Assembly (NCBI RefSeq): GCF_938041645.1 | Contig: NZ_CALIST010000008.1 | Span: 1 to 40,769 of the forward strand | Origin: an uncultured Campylobacter sp. | GTDB lineage: Bacteria > Campylobacterota > Campylobacteria > Campylobacterales > Campylobacteraceae | Length of the DNA: 40,769 bases | Direction of reading: 5' to 3' | Shown: piece after piece, positions 7,891 through 15,961 of the stretch | How positions within the stretch are numbered: position 1 is the stretch's first letter | Layout of the letters: every line of letters starts with the position of its first letter | Program-made: the position numbers and the translations under genes | The notes under the pieces: model-generated | Databases searched by the model: none | What the model was told of the DNA's origin: nothing | The model's input: only the letters and a program-made list of their open reading frames with translations

Positions 7891-8719
7891 GGCTTTGGCG
7901 GGCACAGCGTCAAATTTCGCGTGGAATTTCTCTTGAATTTTGCAGATTGAAATTCAACGCGGAATTTCATAATTTGGAATTTTACGTCGAATTTCGCTGC
8001 AAATTTTATAATGCTCGTAAAATTTCGGTATGCAATCCGTCATAGAATTTTGCCCGTAAATTTAGCGGTCAAAATTCTATGCGGGTTTCGCGGCTCGAAA
8101 TTCTGAGCCGAATTTTGTAGCTCGAAATTCCTGGCAAAAATTCCGTCGCGAAATTTTGAAGTGATTTTATGGCGCCAGTAAAATTTTTGTGTATAGAATT
8201 TCGTGCAGAGGTTGTAGCATTAAATTTTAAAGCTTGAAATTTCGAGCTACAATTTTACCCAATCTCCGTTGCGTGAGGGTTCAGATAAAATTCTAAGCGT
8301 GAAATTTTGCGGTGGAAGTTAAATTCCAAACGCGCAATTCAACGAGGTAAAATTTGCCGTAGAATTCCGCCTTGGAGTTTTAAATGTAAAATTTTAAGCA
8401 TAAAGCTTTGCCGCGGAATTTCAAAATGCAAAATTTATCGCTAAAACTTTGTTCTAAAATTTTAAGATGGGGCTTTAGCGATGAATTTCTGGCTTGAAAT
8501 TTTATCGCGTCTAGCTTTTTAGCGGTAGCCACAGCATTGCGCTAGTTTAAAATTTTTATTTTGCCGGGTTTCATGGCAGTGGAGCTTATCTGCGAAAGCC
8601 TCTGAGAAGCTTATTTAGAGTGGAATTTTATCCGTATCGGTCGCGGCAAGGAAATTTCTCGTGCATCTGAAATTTAAGCAGCTGGAATTTCATTCGTATA
8701 GGCAGGAAGCTAAAGCGGC
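7891..8719. repeat. Quasi-tandem AAATTT-unit array, no gene seen
   Basis: About 830 bases without a credible gene. The sequence is a chain of degenerate units, each an AAATTT or GAAATTC core followed by 6-9 GC-rich bases. Between about 8090 and 8165 consecutive cores are spaced 13, 14, 13 and 13 bases; elsewhere spacing varies from 13 to about 30. The units occur in both orientations, since the core is a palindrome. The array ends in the hairpin at 8720-8757. Confidence 0.6.
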
Positions 8720-8757
8720 AAAATCCCTAAGCCTAGGCTTTTAGGTTTAGGGATTTT
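8720..8757 (+). terminator. Strong hairpin with T-rich tail (terminator or leader attenuator)
   Basis: AAAATCCCTAAGCCTA (8720-8735) pairs with TAGGTTTAGGGATTTT (8742-8757): 16 pairs including one G-U, with a 6-base loop, followed on the plus strand by ACTTTTAT. It lies 29 bases before the start codon at 8787. No gene is visible in the 830 bases upstream, so it either stops read-through from mrp, ends an unannotated transcript, or regulates the gene that follows. Confidence 0.65.
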
Positions 8758-8786
8758 ACTTTTATACGAAATAAGAAAGGTCGGTA

Positions 8787-9812
8787 ATGAGATTTTTGAT
8801 TATTTTGGTGCTTGCATTTGCGGCGTTCGCGCAAGAGAGCAATATGCAAAAATGGGCGAAAGAGATTACTGCGGATGCGCAGATCCCGCAGGATAAGTTT
8901 TTGGCGTTTTATCTGAATAAAGATGAGCCTAAGAAAGTGGTTTTCTCTGAAAATGTCGATCGCATCAGCGTCAATTACGAAGGAAATTCCTTTCATGAAA
9001 TCCCGTCTCCAAATCTTATGGCGTATTGGGTCGGCGAGTTTAATTTCGACGCAGATGTCGAAAAGATGGTGCTAGGAGATTACGGCTGGTCCACGCTGGT
9101 AATCGCTGTGGACGGCACGGACGTGCTGGGTGGGACATCTAGCAATCAAAAGCGCCCGCTTACGTATAAATTTAGCAAGGGCAAGCACAAGATCGAAGCG
9201 TGGTTTTTAAATGACGCGCATTCCAGCGAGCTTTTCGTAGATTTTAAAGATGTAGAGCCCTTTTATCGTCAAAAAGACGCCGTAGCCAAGATCCCTGCGG
9301 ATAAGGACTATGACCTGTGGCTGGGCGCGATCTACGAAAGCGCGCAGATGAATAATCGCGTCAAGCTAAATTTAGCCAAATCCGATAAGCCCATCGTGCT
9401 ACTGCTTAGCTCATATCGCGCCGTGGAGTGGGAGATCTCAAATCCTCAAAATAACGAAATTCTAGCCGTGTTAATTTACAATCCCATTAGTAGCGTCCGT
9501 GGCGTAAGCGGTGCGCTTTACGTCGAGGACTACAGATACACGGAGGCTGCGGATGGGCTTAAATGCGAGTGCATCTCCGGTAATGTCTTTCACTGCGACG
9601 GCAGCGAGATTTATGATATGAACGGGCGCGTAAACGGGATATTTGGCAGAGGCCTGGGGGCATTTGCCGGCAAGCACGCCGTAAATTCCTTAGACCTACC
9701 GGGGCTTGTTATTACTCCAAAAATTTTAGACGAAAGCAAAGCTCGCCTACTCTCGGTAGAAGCGGACCGCAAGAAATGCGAAAGCACGCCGATGGATGAT
9801 GTGTTTAGGTAG
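8787..9812 (+). CDS. Secreted protein of unknown function, first of a tandem paralogue pair
   Basis: I do not recognise this 341-residue protein as a named family. It begins with a short signal peptide (MRFLIILVLAFAAFAQ, cleavage likely near residue 16), so it is probably periplasmic or exported. The mature part starts MQKWAKEITADAQIP. Residues 60-150 (YWVGEF, YGWSTLVIAVDG, FSKGKHKIEAWF, FVDF) are arranged like a PA14-type beta-sandwich; this is an inference from pattern only. The central part carries IVLLLSSYRAVEWEISNPQ, and two cysteines lie at CECIS and one at FHCDG. The neighbour at 9828 is a clear paralogue along its whole length. AGAAAGG precedes the ATG. The pair runs into dapD with gaps of only 15 and 14 bases, suggesting one transcript. 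Confidence 0.85.
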   Translation: MRFLIILVLAFAAFAQESNMQKWAKEITADAQIPQDKFLAFYLNKDEPKKVVFSENVDRISVNYEGNSFHEIPSPNLMAYWVGEFNFDADVEKMVLGDYGWSTLVIAVDGTDVLGGTSSNQKRPLTYKFSKGKHKIEAWFLNDAHSSELFVDFKDVEPFYRQKDAVAKIPADKDYDLWLGAIYESAQMNNRVKLNLAKSDKPIVLLLSSYRAVEWEISNPQNNEILAVLIYNPISSVRGVSGALYVEDYRYTEAADGLKCECISGNVFHCDGSEIYDMNGRVNGIFGRGLGAFAGKHAVNSLDLPGLVITPKILDESKARLLSVEADRKKCESTPMDDVFR

Positions 9813-9827
9813 GATGGAATTTAAAAT

Positions 9828-10868
9828 TTGGAGGAAAAAATGAAAATTTTAAGAGTATTTTTACTGGCTTTTTGCGTATTTCTTGCTTGTGCAAACGCTA
9901 ACGACACACAAAAATGGGCGAATGAGATCACGGCGGGCAAGCAGATTCCGGCGGATAAGTTTTTGGCTTTTTACTTAAATAAAGACGATCCGAAAACCGT
10001 CGTTTTTTCGGAAACGGTCGAAAATATAAATTTAAATTTCGCTTATGATAAGTTCCACAAGATACCTTCTGAAAAATTTATTGCCTACTGGGTCGGGAAT
10101 TTCGACTTCAAGCAGGATGTGCAACAGATGATTTTGGCGGATTTTAGTTGGGCGAATTTACGTATTGCGATAGACGGCGAGCAGATATACGACTCCGAAA
10201 ATGCTAGAAACAAAGCCGTCGTACATAAATTTAGTAAAGGGCGCCACAAGATCGAGGTTTGGTTCGCCAACAATTGGCATACCACTAGCCTTTTGGTGGA
10301 TTTTAAGGATGAGCCAAATTTTTATAAACAAAGCGAGGTAGCTGCTAAGCTAAAAGGTCAAAATTTCGATATATGGCTAGCTGCCATTTACGAAAGTGAT
10401 GCGAATGATAATAAAGTAGTCGTCGCGCTAGAAAAATCGAAAAAGCCGCTTGTAGTGATGCTAAGTTCATATCGTGCCGTACGCTGGGAGGTGTCAAATC
10501 CGCATAATAATAAAATTCTAGCCGTACTCGTTTTTAATCCGATAAGCAGTATAAATTTGAAAGAAAACGTTTATTTGGTGAATCGTGTATACGATGATAA
10601 TACCAAAATAAGATGCGATTGTGTTGGCGGCGGATCGGACTTTCACTGCGATGGCGGAGATATAAGTAGCAAAAACGAGCTCATTAAAAAAGATTTTGGA
10701 CAAAATTTAAGCGGTTTTAGCGGCTCTCACGACGCGATTATGATAAATTTGCCGAGTACTTTGGTGGATGAAAGTGTGTTTGCCAAGGACGCCGAGCTCA
10801 AAAAACAAATCGAAATCGATCGTGAAAAGTGCCTAAAAGGCGGTAAAATAAACGATATTTTTAATTAA
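9828..10868 (+). CDS. Secreted protein of unknown function, second of a tandem paralogue pair
   Basis: A 346-residue paralogue of the preceding gene, colinear throughout: WANEITAGKQIPADKFLAFYLNKDDPK, FIAYWVGNFDF, FSWANLRIAIDGEQI, FSKGRHKIEVWF, LLVDFKD, PLVVMLSSYRAVRWEVSNPH, CDCVGGG and DFHCDG all match. The N terminus from MKILRVFLLAFCVFLACANA is a signal peptide; LACANA gives either a signal peptidase I site or, less likely, a lipobox-like cysteine. Start choice: the ATG at 9840 (MKILRV) is preceded by GGAGGAA and fits better than the upstream ATG at 9828, which would add MEEK. It is less GC-rich than its sibling, so the two copies have diverged for some time. Function unknown; PA14-like N-terminal half inferred. 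Confidence 0.83.
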   Translation: MEEKMKILRVFLLAFCVFLACANANDTQKWANEITAGKQIPADKFLAFYLNKDDPKTVVFSETVENINLNFAYDKFHKIPSEKFIAYWVGNFDFKQDVQQMILADFSWANLRIAIDGEQIYDSENARNKAVVHKFSKGRHKIEVWFANNWHTTSLLVDFKDEPNFYKQSEVAAKLKGQNFDIWLAAIYESDANDNKVVVALEKSKKPLVVMLSSYRAVRWEVSNPHNNKILAVLVFNPISSINLKENVYLVNRVYDDNTKIRCDCVGGGSDFHCDGGDISSKNELIKKDFGQNLSGFSGSHDAIMINLPSTLVDESVFAKDAELKKQIEIDREKCLKGGKINDIFN

Positions 10869-10882
10869 TTTTAGGAGTAAGA

Positions 10883-12079
10883 ATGTCTAAAGAATTTAAA
10901 ACGATAGAGGAGTTGAATGAGCTTATACAGGGCGTGCGAGCAGCCAAGGGTTATCGCGATCCGATCATGTGGGCGGTCGGGCGCGTATTTAAGGGGTGCG
11001 CGGAGGGGCACAAAAGCCTAAGCGTAAATTACGCGCACGTAAATTTTAAAGATGGGCTAACAAGCGCAGCAGTGCTAATTCACGCGCTGCAAAGCTGCGA
11101 CGCACAAGCGGATTTTAGCGGTAGTGAGTGTATTTTGACGCTGACGCATAAAGCCCTAAAAAAGGCGATCGAGGCTTTAAAATTTCTGCAGCCAGACGCC
11201 AAAGAGGGCGCGCACAAAAATCTGCAGGTGCTGCTTGCGGTTAAAGAGGCGATGAAATCGGACGGGCACGCGAGCTTTTGCGCTAGTTTTATCTTTGAGG
11301 ATGCCGCGCCAAAAAGCGTCGAGAGCGTCTATCTTAAGCTTTATGCGCTTTCGCTAAATCTCTGCGAGCCGCGCACGCTCAATCTAGACGGCGCATTTAG
11401 CGTGCTTCCGAACGTCGCATGGGACGAAAACGCCCGCCCGATCGAGCTTTGGTGGCTGCGTGAAAACGAAATCTCTTTAAAAATGCAAGGCCGCTATCCA
11501 CGCATCATCAGCGTCGATAAATTTCCGCGCTACCTAAGCCACGTCGTGCCGCCGCAAAATGTACGGATTTTAGATGACGCGAAGGTGCGTTTGGGTGCGC
11601 ATATCGCCGCGGGTACGACCGTGATGCCGGGTGCTGCGTATGTAAATTTCAACGCAGGTACGACCGGCGGCGTTATGATCGAGGGGCGTGTCAGCAGCTC
11701 GGTCGTCGTGGGCGAGGGCAGCGACATAGGCGGCGGCGCGTCGATTTTGGGCGTGCTAAGCGGCACCAACGGCAATGCTGTGAGCATCGGCAAGCACTGC
11801 TTGCTGGGCGCAAACTCCGTAACGGGCATTCCGCTAGGCGACCGCTGCATCGTGGATGCCGGCATCGCGGTACTTGAGGGCACGAAGGTTTTCATCGCGC
11901 AAAAGGATCGCGAGGCGCTAGCGGCGCTAAATCCAGGCTTTGCGTTCGATCGTGAAATTTATAAAGGGCTTGAGCTTGCCGGGCTTAGCGGACTGCACTT
12001 CCGACAAAACAGCCAAAGCGGGCAGATTACGGCAAGCATTAGCAAGCGTGCGATCAAGCTCAACGCGGAACTGCATTAA
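10883..12079 (+). CDS. dapD: 2,3,4,5-tetrahydropyridine-2,6-dicarboxylate N-succinyltransferase
   Basis: DapD succinylates tetrahydrodipicolinate in the lysine/diaminopimelate pathway, feeding peptidoglycan synthesis. At 398 residues it is the long epsilonproteobacterial type. Residues 1-220 form an N-terminal domain. Residues 230-345 are a left-handed beta-helix of hexapeptide repeats: AAGTTVMPGAAYVNFNAGT, GGVMIEG, SSVVVGEGSDIGGGASILG, AVSIGKHCLLGANSVTG and RCIVDAGIAVLEGT. TAGGAGT precedes the ATG with a normal spacing. It lies 14 bases after the secreted paralogue pair and so may share their transcript. The positional homologue is C. jejuni Cj1605. Confidence 0.95.
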   Translation: MSKEFKTIEELNELIQGVRAAKGYRDPIMWAVGRVFKGCAEGHKSLSVNYAHVNFKDGLTSAAVLIHALQSCDAQADFSGSECILTLTHKALKKAIEALKFLQPDAKEGAHKNLQVLLAVKEAMKSDGHASFCASFIFEDAAPKSVESVYLKLYALSLNLCEPRTLNLDGAFSVLPNVAWDENARPIELWWLRENEISLKMQGRYPRIISVDKFPRYLSHVVPPQNVRILDDAKVRLGAHIAAGTTVMPGAAYVNFNAGTTGGVMIEGRVSSSVVVGEGSDIGGGASILGVLSGTNGNAVSIGKHCLLGANSVTGIPLGDRCIVDAGIAVLEGTKVFIAQKDREALAALNPGFAFDREIYKGLELAGLSGLHFRQNSQSGQITASISKRAIKLNAELH

Positions 12080-12441
12080 ATTTATAAATTTAAACGGCGG
12101 GCGCGGATTAGCTGGAGCTTTTCAAAGCTGCGTTAAATATATAATTTAAACGGCGAGCTTGAAAAAGATACGGACGATCTCGCCGCACGCCGCTTTGAGC
12201 GAGCGCATGTGATCCGTCGCAAAAATTTCCGCTCATAGAATTTCACGCGGAATTTAAAGAATTTTTGCCGCGATTTAGAAAATTTCTAGCGGTGATTTAT
12301 GGAATTTACGCCGCTATTTTAACGTAAGTAATTTTGGCGGCTCGCGGATTTGCGCCGCGCAAATAGGTCTTTAAATTTCAAAAATAGATTGAATTTAAAA
12401 TTTGAATATGATAGATTTCAAATAAAAATAAGGAGATGAAA
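12080..12441. other. Intergenic region with promoter for the gene at 12442
   Basis: About 360 bases. The first 260 are AAATTT-unit repeat sequence with no gene. Near the end, TATGAT at 12407-12412 is a plausible -10 box, followed by AAGGAG at 12430-12435, which serves the ATG at 12442. Confidence 0.45.
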
Positions 12442-12822
12442 ATGAAAAAATTTATACTCGCCCTGTTTGGCGTGTTTATCTGCAGCGCAGCGCTTGCGGG
12501 AGATGCCGAGCGCTGCAAGGCTTTGGCGGACGCTGTAAATGGGCGCAGTCACCCAGAGACTGAAGATATAAAGTTGGGCGCGGCTACGTGCGAAGGCGAT
12601 AAATTTATAGTTTCCATGACCCTAAAAAACATAATTTGGGATAAAGTAGATCCTAAAATAAAGCAAAATTTTGAGAGAGTTTTGCGCGCCGATAGGCAAA
12701 AGGACGTTTGCGCGACGATGAAAGCGGGCGGCCTAAAACGCATAGGCGTGCGACAATTTCTGCAAAGTGGCGAAAAAATCGCCGATCTGACCTACACGCG
12801 CAGCGATTGCGGCTTAGAGTAA
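12442..12822 (+). CDS. Small secreted protein of unknown function
   Basis: A 126-residue protein with a clear signal peptide (MKKFILALFGVFICSAALAG, cleavage after ALA). The mature protein has four cysteines (RCKAL, ATCEG, DVCATMK, SDCGLE), an even number compatible with two disulfides in the periplasm. I do not recognise a family. An in-frame ATG at 12436 exists, but AGGAG directly abuts it, whereas the spacing to the ATG at 12442 is six bases; I therefore prefer 12442. The CDF transporter starts 18 bases after the stop, so the two are probably co-transcribed. Whether this protein has a metal-related role is unknown. Confidence 0.78.
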   Translation: MKKFILALFGVFICSAALAGDAERCKALADAVNGRSHPETEDIKLGAATCEGDKFIVSMTLKNIIWDKVDPKIKQNFERVLRADRQKDVCATMKAGGLKRIGVRQFLQSGEKIADLTYTRSDCGLE

Positions 12823-12840
12823 AATTTCAAAGGAGAGATA

Positions 12841-13968
12841 ATGGAAGTGCCTCAAGCGGCGTATAGCAGGGATAAAATCATCATTCGCACCGGTGTGATC
12901 GGTATCATTTCAAATGTAATTTTAGCGGCATTTAAGGGTGTCGTGGGGCTGATCTCAGGCTCGATCGCGATCGTGCTTGATGCCGTAAATAACCTAAGCG
13001 ACGCGCTTTCATCAGTCATTACGATCGTGGGCGTGCATCTTGCTAGCAAGCAGCCCGATCGCGCACACCCCTTCGGACACGGCAGGATCGAGTATCTAAG
13101 CGCGATCGTAATCGCCATCATCATCCTCTACACCGGCGGCGTCTCGCTCGTCGAATCGATCAAAAAGATCATTCATCCGCAAGCGGCGAATTATAATACG
13201 GTTTCGCTCGTCATCATCGCCGTAGCCGTCGCGGCGAAATTTAGCCTAGGGCTTTATACGCAAAAGACGGGCGAGCGCGTAAACTCCGACTCGCTCATCG
13301 CAAGCGGCGTGGACGCCAAATACGATGCGCTCGTATCGCTAGCCACCCTCGTAGCGGCTTTTATTTCGCTTATTTTTGGGCTGAGCTTAGAAGCGTATCT
13401 GGGCGCGATAATTTCGGCGCTTCTGATCAAAACGGCGTATGAAATTCTGCGCGATACGATCAGCAAGCTTTTGGGCTCGCGTCCGAGCTTGGAGCTTACG
13501 AATGAAATTTACGACGTCGTGCGCGGCTTTGAGGGCGTCATCGGCGCATACGATCTGATGTTTCATGACTACGGGCCCGATAAAATGGTAGGTTCGGTGC
13601 ATATCGAGGTCGCGAGTGACACGACCGCGGCGCAGATCGACGCTCTTACGCGCCGCATCCAAAACGCCGTTTTTGCGAAATTTAATATCATCCTAGACAC
13701 CGTAGGAATTTACGCGTTTAACAGAAACGATCCGCGCGCCGCCGAGATCTACGAGCATATCAAGCAGATGGCGTTTTCGCATGAGTTCGTCTCGCAGATA
13801 CATGGATTTTATCTCGACGAGGAAAAGCGCTCGATCAGCTTCGACGTTATCGTCGATTTCGCAGCGCCCGATATGGAGGCGACGTTTCGCGCGGTTTGCA
13901 AGCAGGTGCGCGCCGCGTATCCGAACTACACGCTCATCATCACTCGCGATAGCGATTACAGCGGCTAA
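12841..13968 (+). CDS. Cation diffusion facilitator family metal exporter
   Basis: A 375-residue inner-membrane antiporter that exports divalent metal ions against protons. The N-terminal 210 residues hold about six membrane segments: ISNVILAAFKGVVGLISG, SIAIVLDAVNNLSDALSS (TM2 metal site), RAHPFGHGRIEYLSAI (the HP-x-GH-R-E motif after TM2), IVIAIIILYTGGVSLVES, GVDAKYDALVSLATLVAAF (TM5 site) and ALLIKTAYEI. Residues 225-370 form the cytoplasmic CDF C-terminal domain with a ferredoxin-like fold. The TM2 sequence with Asn in D-A-V-N-N-L-x-D-A resembles the subgroup with broad Mn/Fe/Zn range; specificity cannot be told from sequence. The C-terminal part is longer than in FieF. AGGAG lies before the ATG. 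Confidence 0.92.
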   Translation: MEVPQAAYSRDKIIIRTGVIGIISNVILAAFKGVVGLISGSIAIVLDAVNNLSDALSSVITIVGVHLASKQPDRAHPFGHGRIEYLSAIVIAIIILYTGGVSLVESIKKIIHPQAANYNTVSLVIIAVAVAAKFSLGLYTQKTGERVNSDSLIASGVDAKYDALVSLATLVAAFISLIFGLSLEAYLGAIISALLIKTAYEILRDTISKLLGSRPSLELTNEIYDVVRGFEGVIGAYDLMFHDYGPDKMVGSVHIEVASDTTAAQIDALTRRIQNAVFAKFNIILDTVGIYAFNRNDPRAAEIYEHIKQMAFSHEFVSQIHGFYLDEEKRSISFDVIVDFAAPDMEATFRAVCKQVRAAYPNYTLIITRDSDYSG

Positions 13969-14040
13969 AATTTAAATTGCTCTAGCGGTTTAAATTTAAT
14001 CGCGCCCGCCCGCCTTCGGCGAAATTTCAGAATTTTAAGC

Positions 14041-14046
14041 TACAAT
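14041..14046 (+). promoter_or_regulatory. -10 box candidate (TACAAT) upstream of the ABC-F gene
   Basis: TACAAT in the 204-base gap between the CDF gene and the ABC-F gene, leaving a leader of about 120 bases before the ATG at 14173. It is the best -10 match in the gap. Confidence 0.4.
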
Positions 14047-14172
14047 AGGAGAAATTTATCGCAGCTCCGCGCGGCGCAAAAGCCGCAATAAACCGCGAAA
14101 TGAAATTTGCGCGCAAAACCTGACAGAAGCCCGCGCTCAAGGCAATGCAAATAGAAATTTAAAAGGAAAAAT

Positions 14173-15765
14173 ATGGTTGAAATCAAAGATCTTACGATGC
14201 GCTTTGGCAAACAGATACTTTTTGAAAACGTAAATTTAAGCCTCGATAAGGGCAGACGCTACGGACTCATCGGCGCAAACGGCGCGGGTAAATCGACGCT
14301 ACTTAAAATTTTAAGCGGGCAGATCGAAGCAAGCAGCGGCGAAATTTTGATCGAAAGCGGGCTTAAAATCGGTGTTTTGGGGCAGGATCAATTCGCCTTT
14401 GAAAGTTTCAGCGTCAAAGACGCCGTACTCTACGGCAACAAGCGCCTTTATGACGCCGTGCGCGAAAAGACGCAGCTTTACGAAGCGGGCGAGTTTAACG
14501 ACGAGATAAACGAGCGTCTCGGCGAGCTTGAGATGATCTGTGCGGAGGAGGATCCCGCCTACGAGTACGAAACGCGGATCGAGAAAATTTTAAGTTCGCT
14601 GGGGATTAGCGACTTCGATAAAAAGATGAGCGAGATCGAGACGAGCGATAAATTTAAGGTTCTTCTCGCGCAGGTGCTCTTCCCGCGCCCCGACGTGCTG
14701 TTTTTGGACGAGCCTACGAATAACCTCGATATCGACGCTATTTCGTGGCTTGAGTTTGAGCTAAATCGCCACACGGGCACGCTCGTAGTCATCAGCCACG
14801 ACCGCCACTTCTTAAACCGCGTCTGCACGGACATCCTCGACGTAGATTTTAGGCGGGTGCGCGAATTTAGCGGCAATTACGACGACTGGTTTATCGCGTC
14901 CAATCTCACCCTCAAACAGGCGCAGTTTGAGCGCGAGAAAAAGCTCAAAGAGAAGGCGGAGCTTGAAAAATTTATCGCTCGTTTCAGCGCCAACGCGAGC
15001 AAGGCAAAGCAGGCCACGAGCCGCCAAAAACAGCTCGACAAACTAGGTGTTAGCGAGCTTGCGACCTCTTCGCGCAGAGAACCTAGCATTTTATTTAAGC
15101 CCGCGCGCGAGATCGGCAATGAAATTTTGGAACTAAGCGGCGTGGATATGAGCTTCGGCGAGATTGAAATTCTGAAAAATTTTAACCTCAAGCTCGCTCA
15201 CGGCGATAAGATCGGCATCATCGGTCGAAACGGCGTGGGCAAAAGCACGCTTTGCAAGATCATCATGGGCGAGCTCGCACCTCTTAGCGGTAAGGTTCAC
15301 ATGGGCGCCACGATCGAGCCCGGGTACTTCGCGCAGGATACGAATAATAAAATTTCAGGCGAGCTTAAGCTCTACGAATATCTACAAAGCCCGCAGAATA
15401 GGGATCTGGATGAAATTCGCAAATGCCTTGGACGTATGCTTTTTAGCGGCGCGGAGCAGGAGAAAAGCGTGGGCAGCCTAAGCGGCGGCGAGAAACATCG
15501 CGTGATGCTAAGCAAGCTAATGCTGCAACGCCCGAACCTGCTGGTGCTCGATGAGCCCAACAACCACCTTGATCTTGAAGCGATTATCGCGCTTGGCGAA
15601 GCGCTGTATAATTTCGCGGGATGTGCGATCTGCGTGAGCCACGACCGCGAGCTTATCGACGCGTTTGCAAATAGAATTTTACACCTCAAAGGAGGCGGTG
15701 AGATCATAGATTTTAGGGGTACTTACGAGGAGTATCGCGAGAGCTTGGGAGCGAGCGATGATTGA
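14173..15765 (+). CDS. ABC-F family ATPase (YbiT/Uup-like ribosome-associated factor)
   Basis: A 530-residue soluble protein with two ATP-binding cassettes and no membrane domain. Walker A motifs are GANGAGKSTLLK (about residue 35) and GRNGVGKSTLCK (about 355); Walker B motifs are VLFLDEPTNNLD and LLVLDEPNNHLD. The second signature is intact (SLSGGEKHRVMLSKLML). In the first cassette the LSGGQ signature is replaced by EIETSDKFKVLLAQ, as in the YbiT group. The inter-domain linker near residues 250-300 is charged and contains KQATSRQKQLDKL, typical of ABC-F proteins that act on the ribosomal E site. AAAAGGAAAA precedes the ATG. The stop overlaps the thiS start by 8 bases, an odd coupling of a translation factor with a thiamin gene. 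Confidence 0.93.
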   Translation: MVEIKDLTMRFGKQILFENVNLSLDKGRRYGLIGANGAGKSTLLKILSGQIEASSGEILIESGLKIGVLGQDQFAFESFSVKDAVLYGNKRLYDAVREKTQLYEAGEFNDEINERLGELEMICAEEDPAYEYETRIEKILSSLGISDFDKKMSEIETSDKFKVLLAQVLFPRPDVLFLDEPTNNLDIDAISWLEFELNRHTGTLVVISHDRHFLNRVCTDILDVDFRRVREFSGNYDDWFIASNLTLKQAQFEREKKLKEKAELEKFIARFSANASKAKQATSRQKQLDKLGVSELATSSRREPSILFKPAREIGNEILELSGVDMSFGEIEILKNFNLKLAHGDKIGIIGRNGVGKSTLCKIIMGELAPLSGKVHMGATIEPGYFAQDTNNKISGELKLYEYLQSPQNRDLDEIRKCLGRMLFSGAEQEKSVGSLSGGEKHRVMLSKLMLQRPNLLVLDEPNNHLDLEAIIALGEALYNFAGCAICVSHDRELIDAFANRILHLKGGGEIIDFRGTYEEYRESLGASDD

Positions 15766-15961
15766 GATCTACGTAAACGGCGAGCGGCTGCAGCTGGCGC
15801 AGGATATGAGCGTGAGCGAGTTTTTGCGCCAGCGCGGACACGATCTGCGCCTAGTAGCGCTCGAGCGCGACGGCGAAATTTTAAAAAAAGAGGCGTGGGG
15901 GCGCACGCAGATCTCAAGCGGCAAAAAATATGAGATCGTAGAATTCGTAGGCGGCGGCTGA
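15758..15961 (+). CDS. thiS: Thiamin biosynthesis sulfur carrier ThiS
   Basis: A 67-residue ubiquitin-like sulfur carrier. Its C-terminal Gly-Gly (ending VEFVGGG) is adenylated by ThiF, thiocarboxylated, and donates sulfur to ThiG for the thiazole ring. Visible features are MIEIYVNGERLQL at the N terminus, VSEFLRQRG, LRLVALERDGEIL and the GGG tail. The length is normal. The ATG lies inside the ABC-F gene (8-base overlap). The next thiamin gene, thiF, is more than 1 kb downstream, which is unusual because thiS and thiF are normally adjacent. Confidence 0.93.
   Translation: MIEIYVNGERLQLAQDMSVSEFLRQRGHDLRLVALERDGEILKKEAWGRTQISSGKKYEIVEFVGGG

Noticed and set aside
7891..8719. CRISPR-like regular repeats
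   Set aside because: The units are short (13-15 bases), degenerate, and have no constant repeat with unique spacers; no cas genes are in the window.
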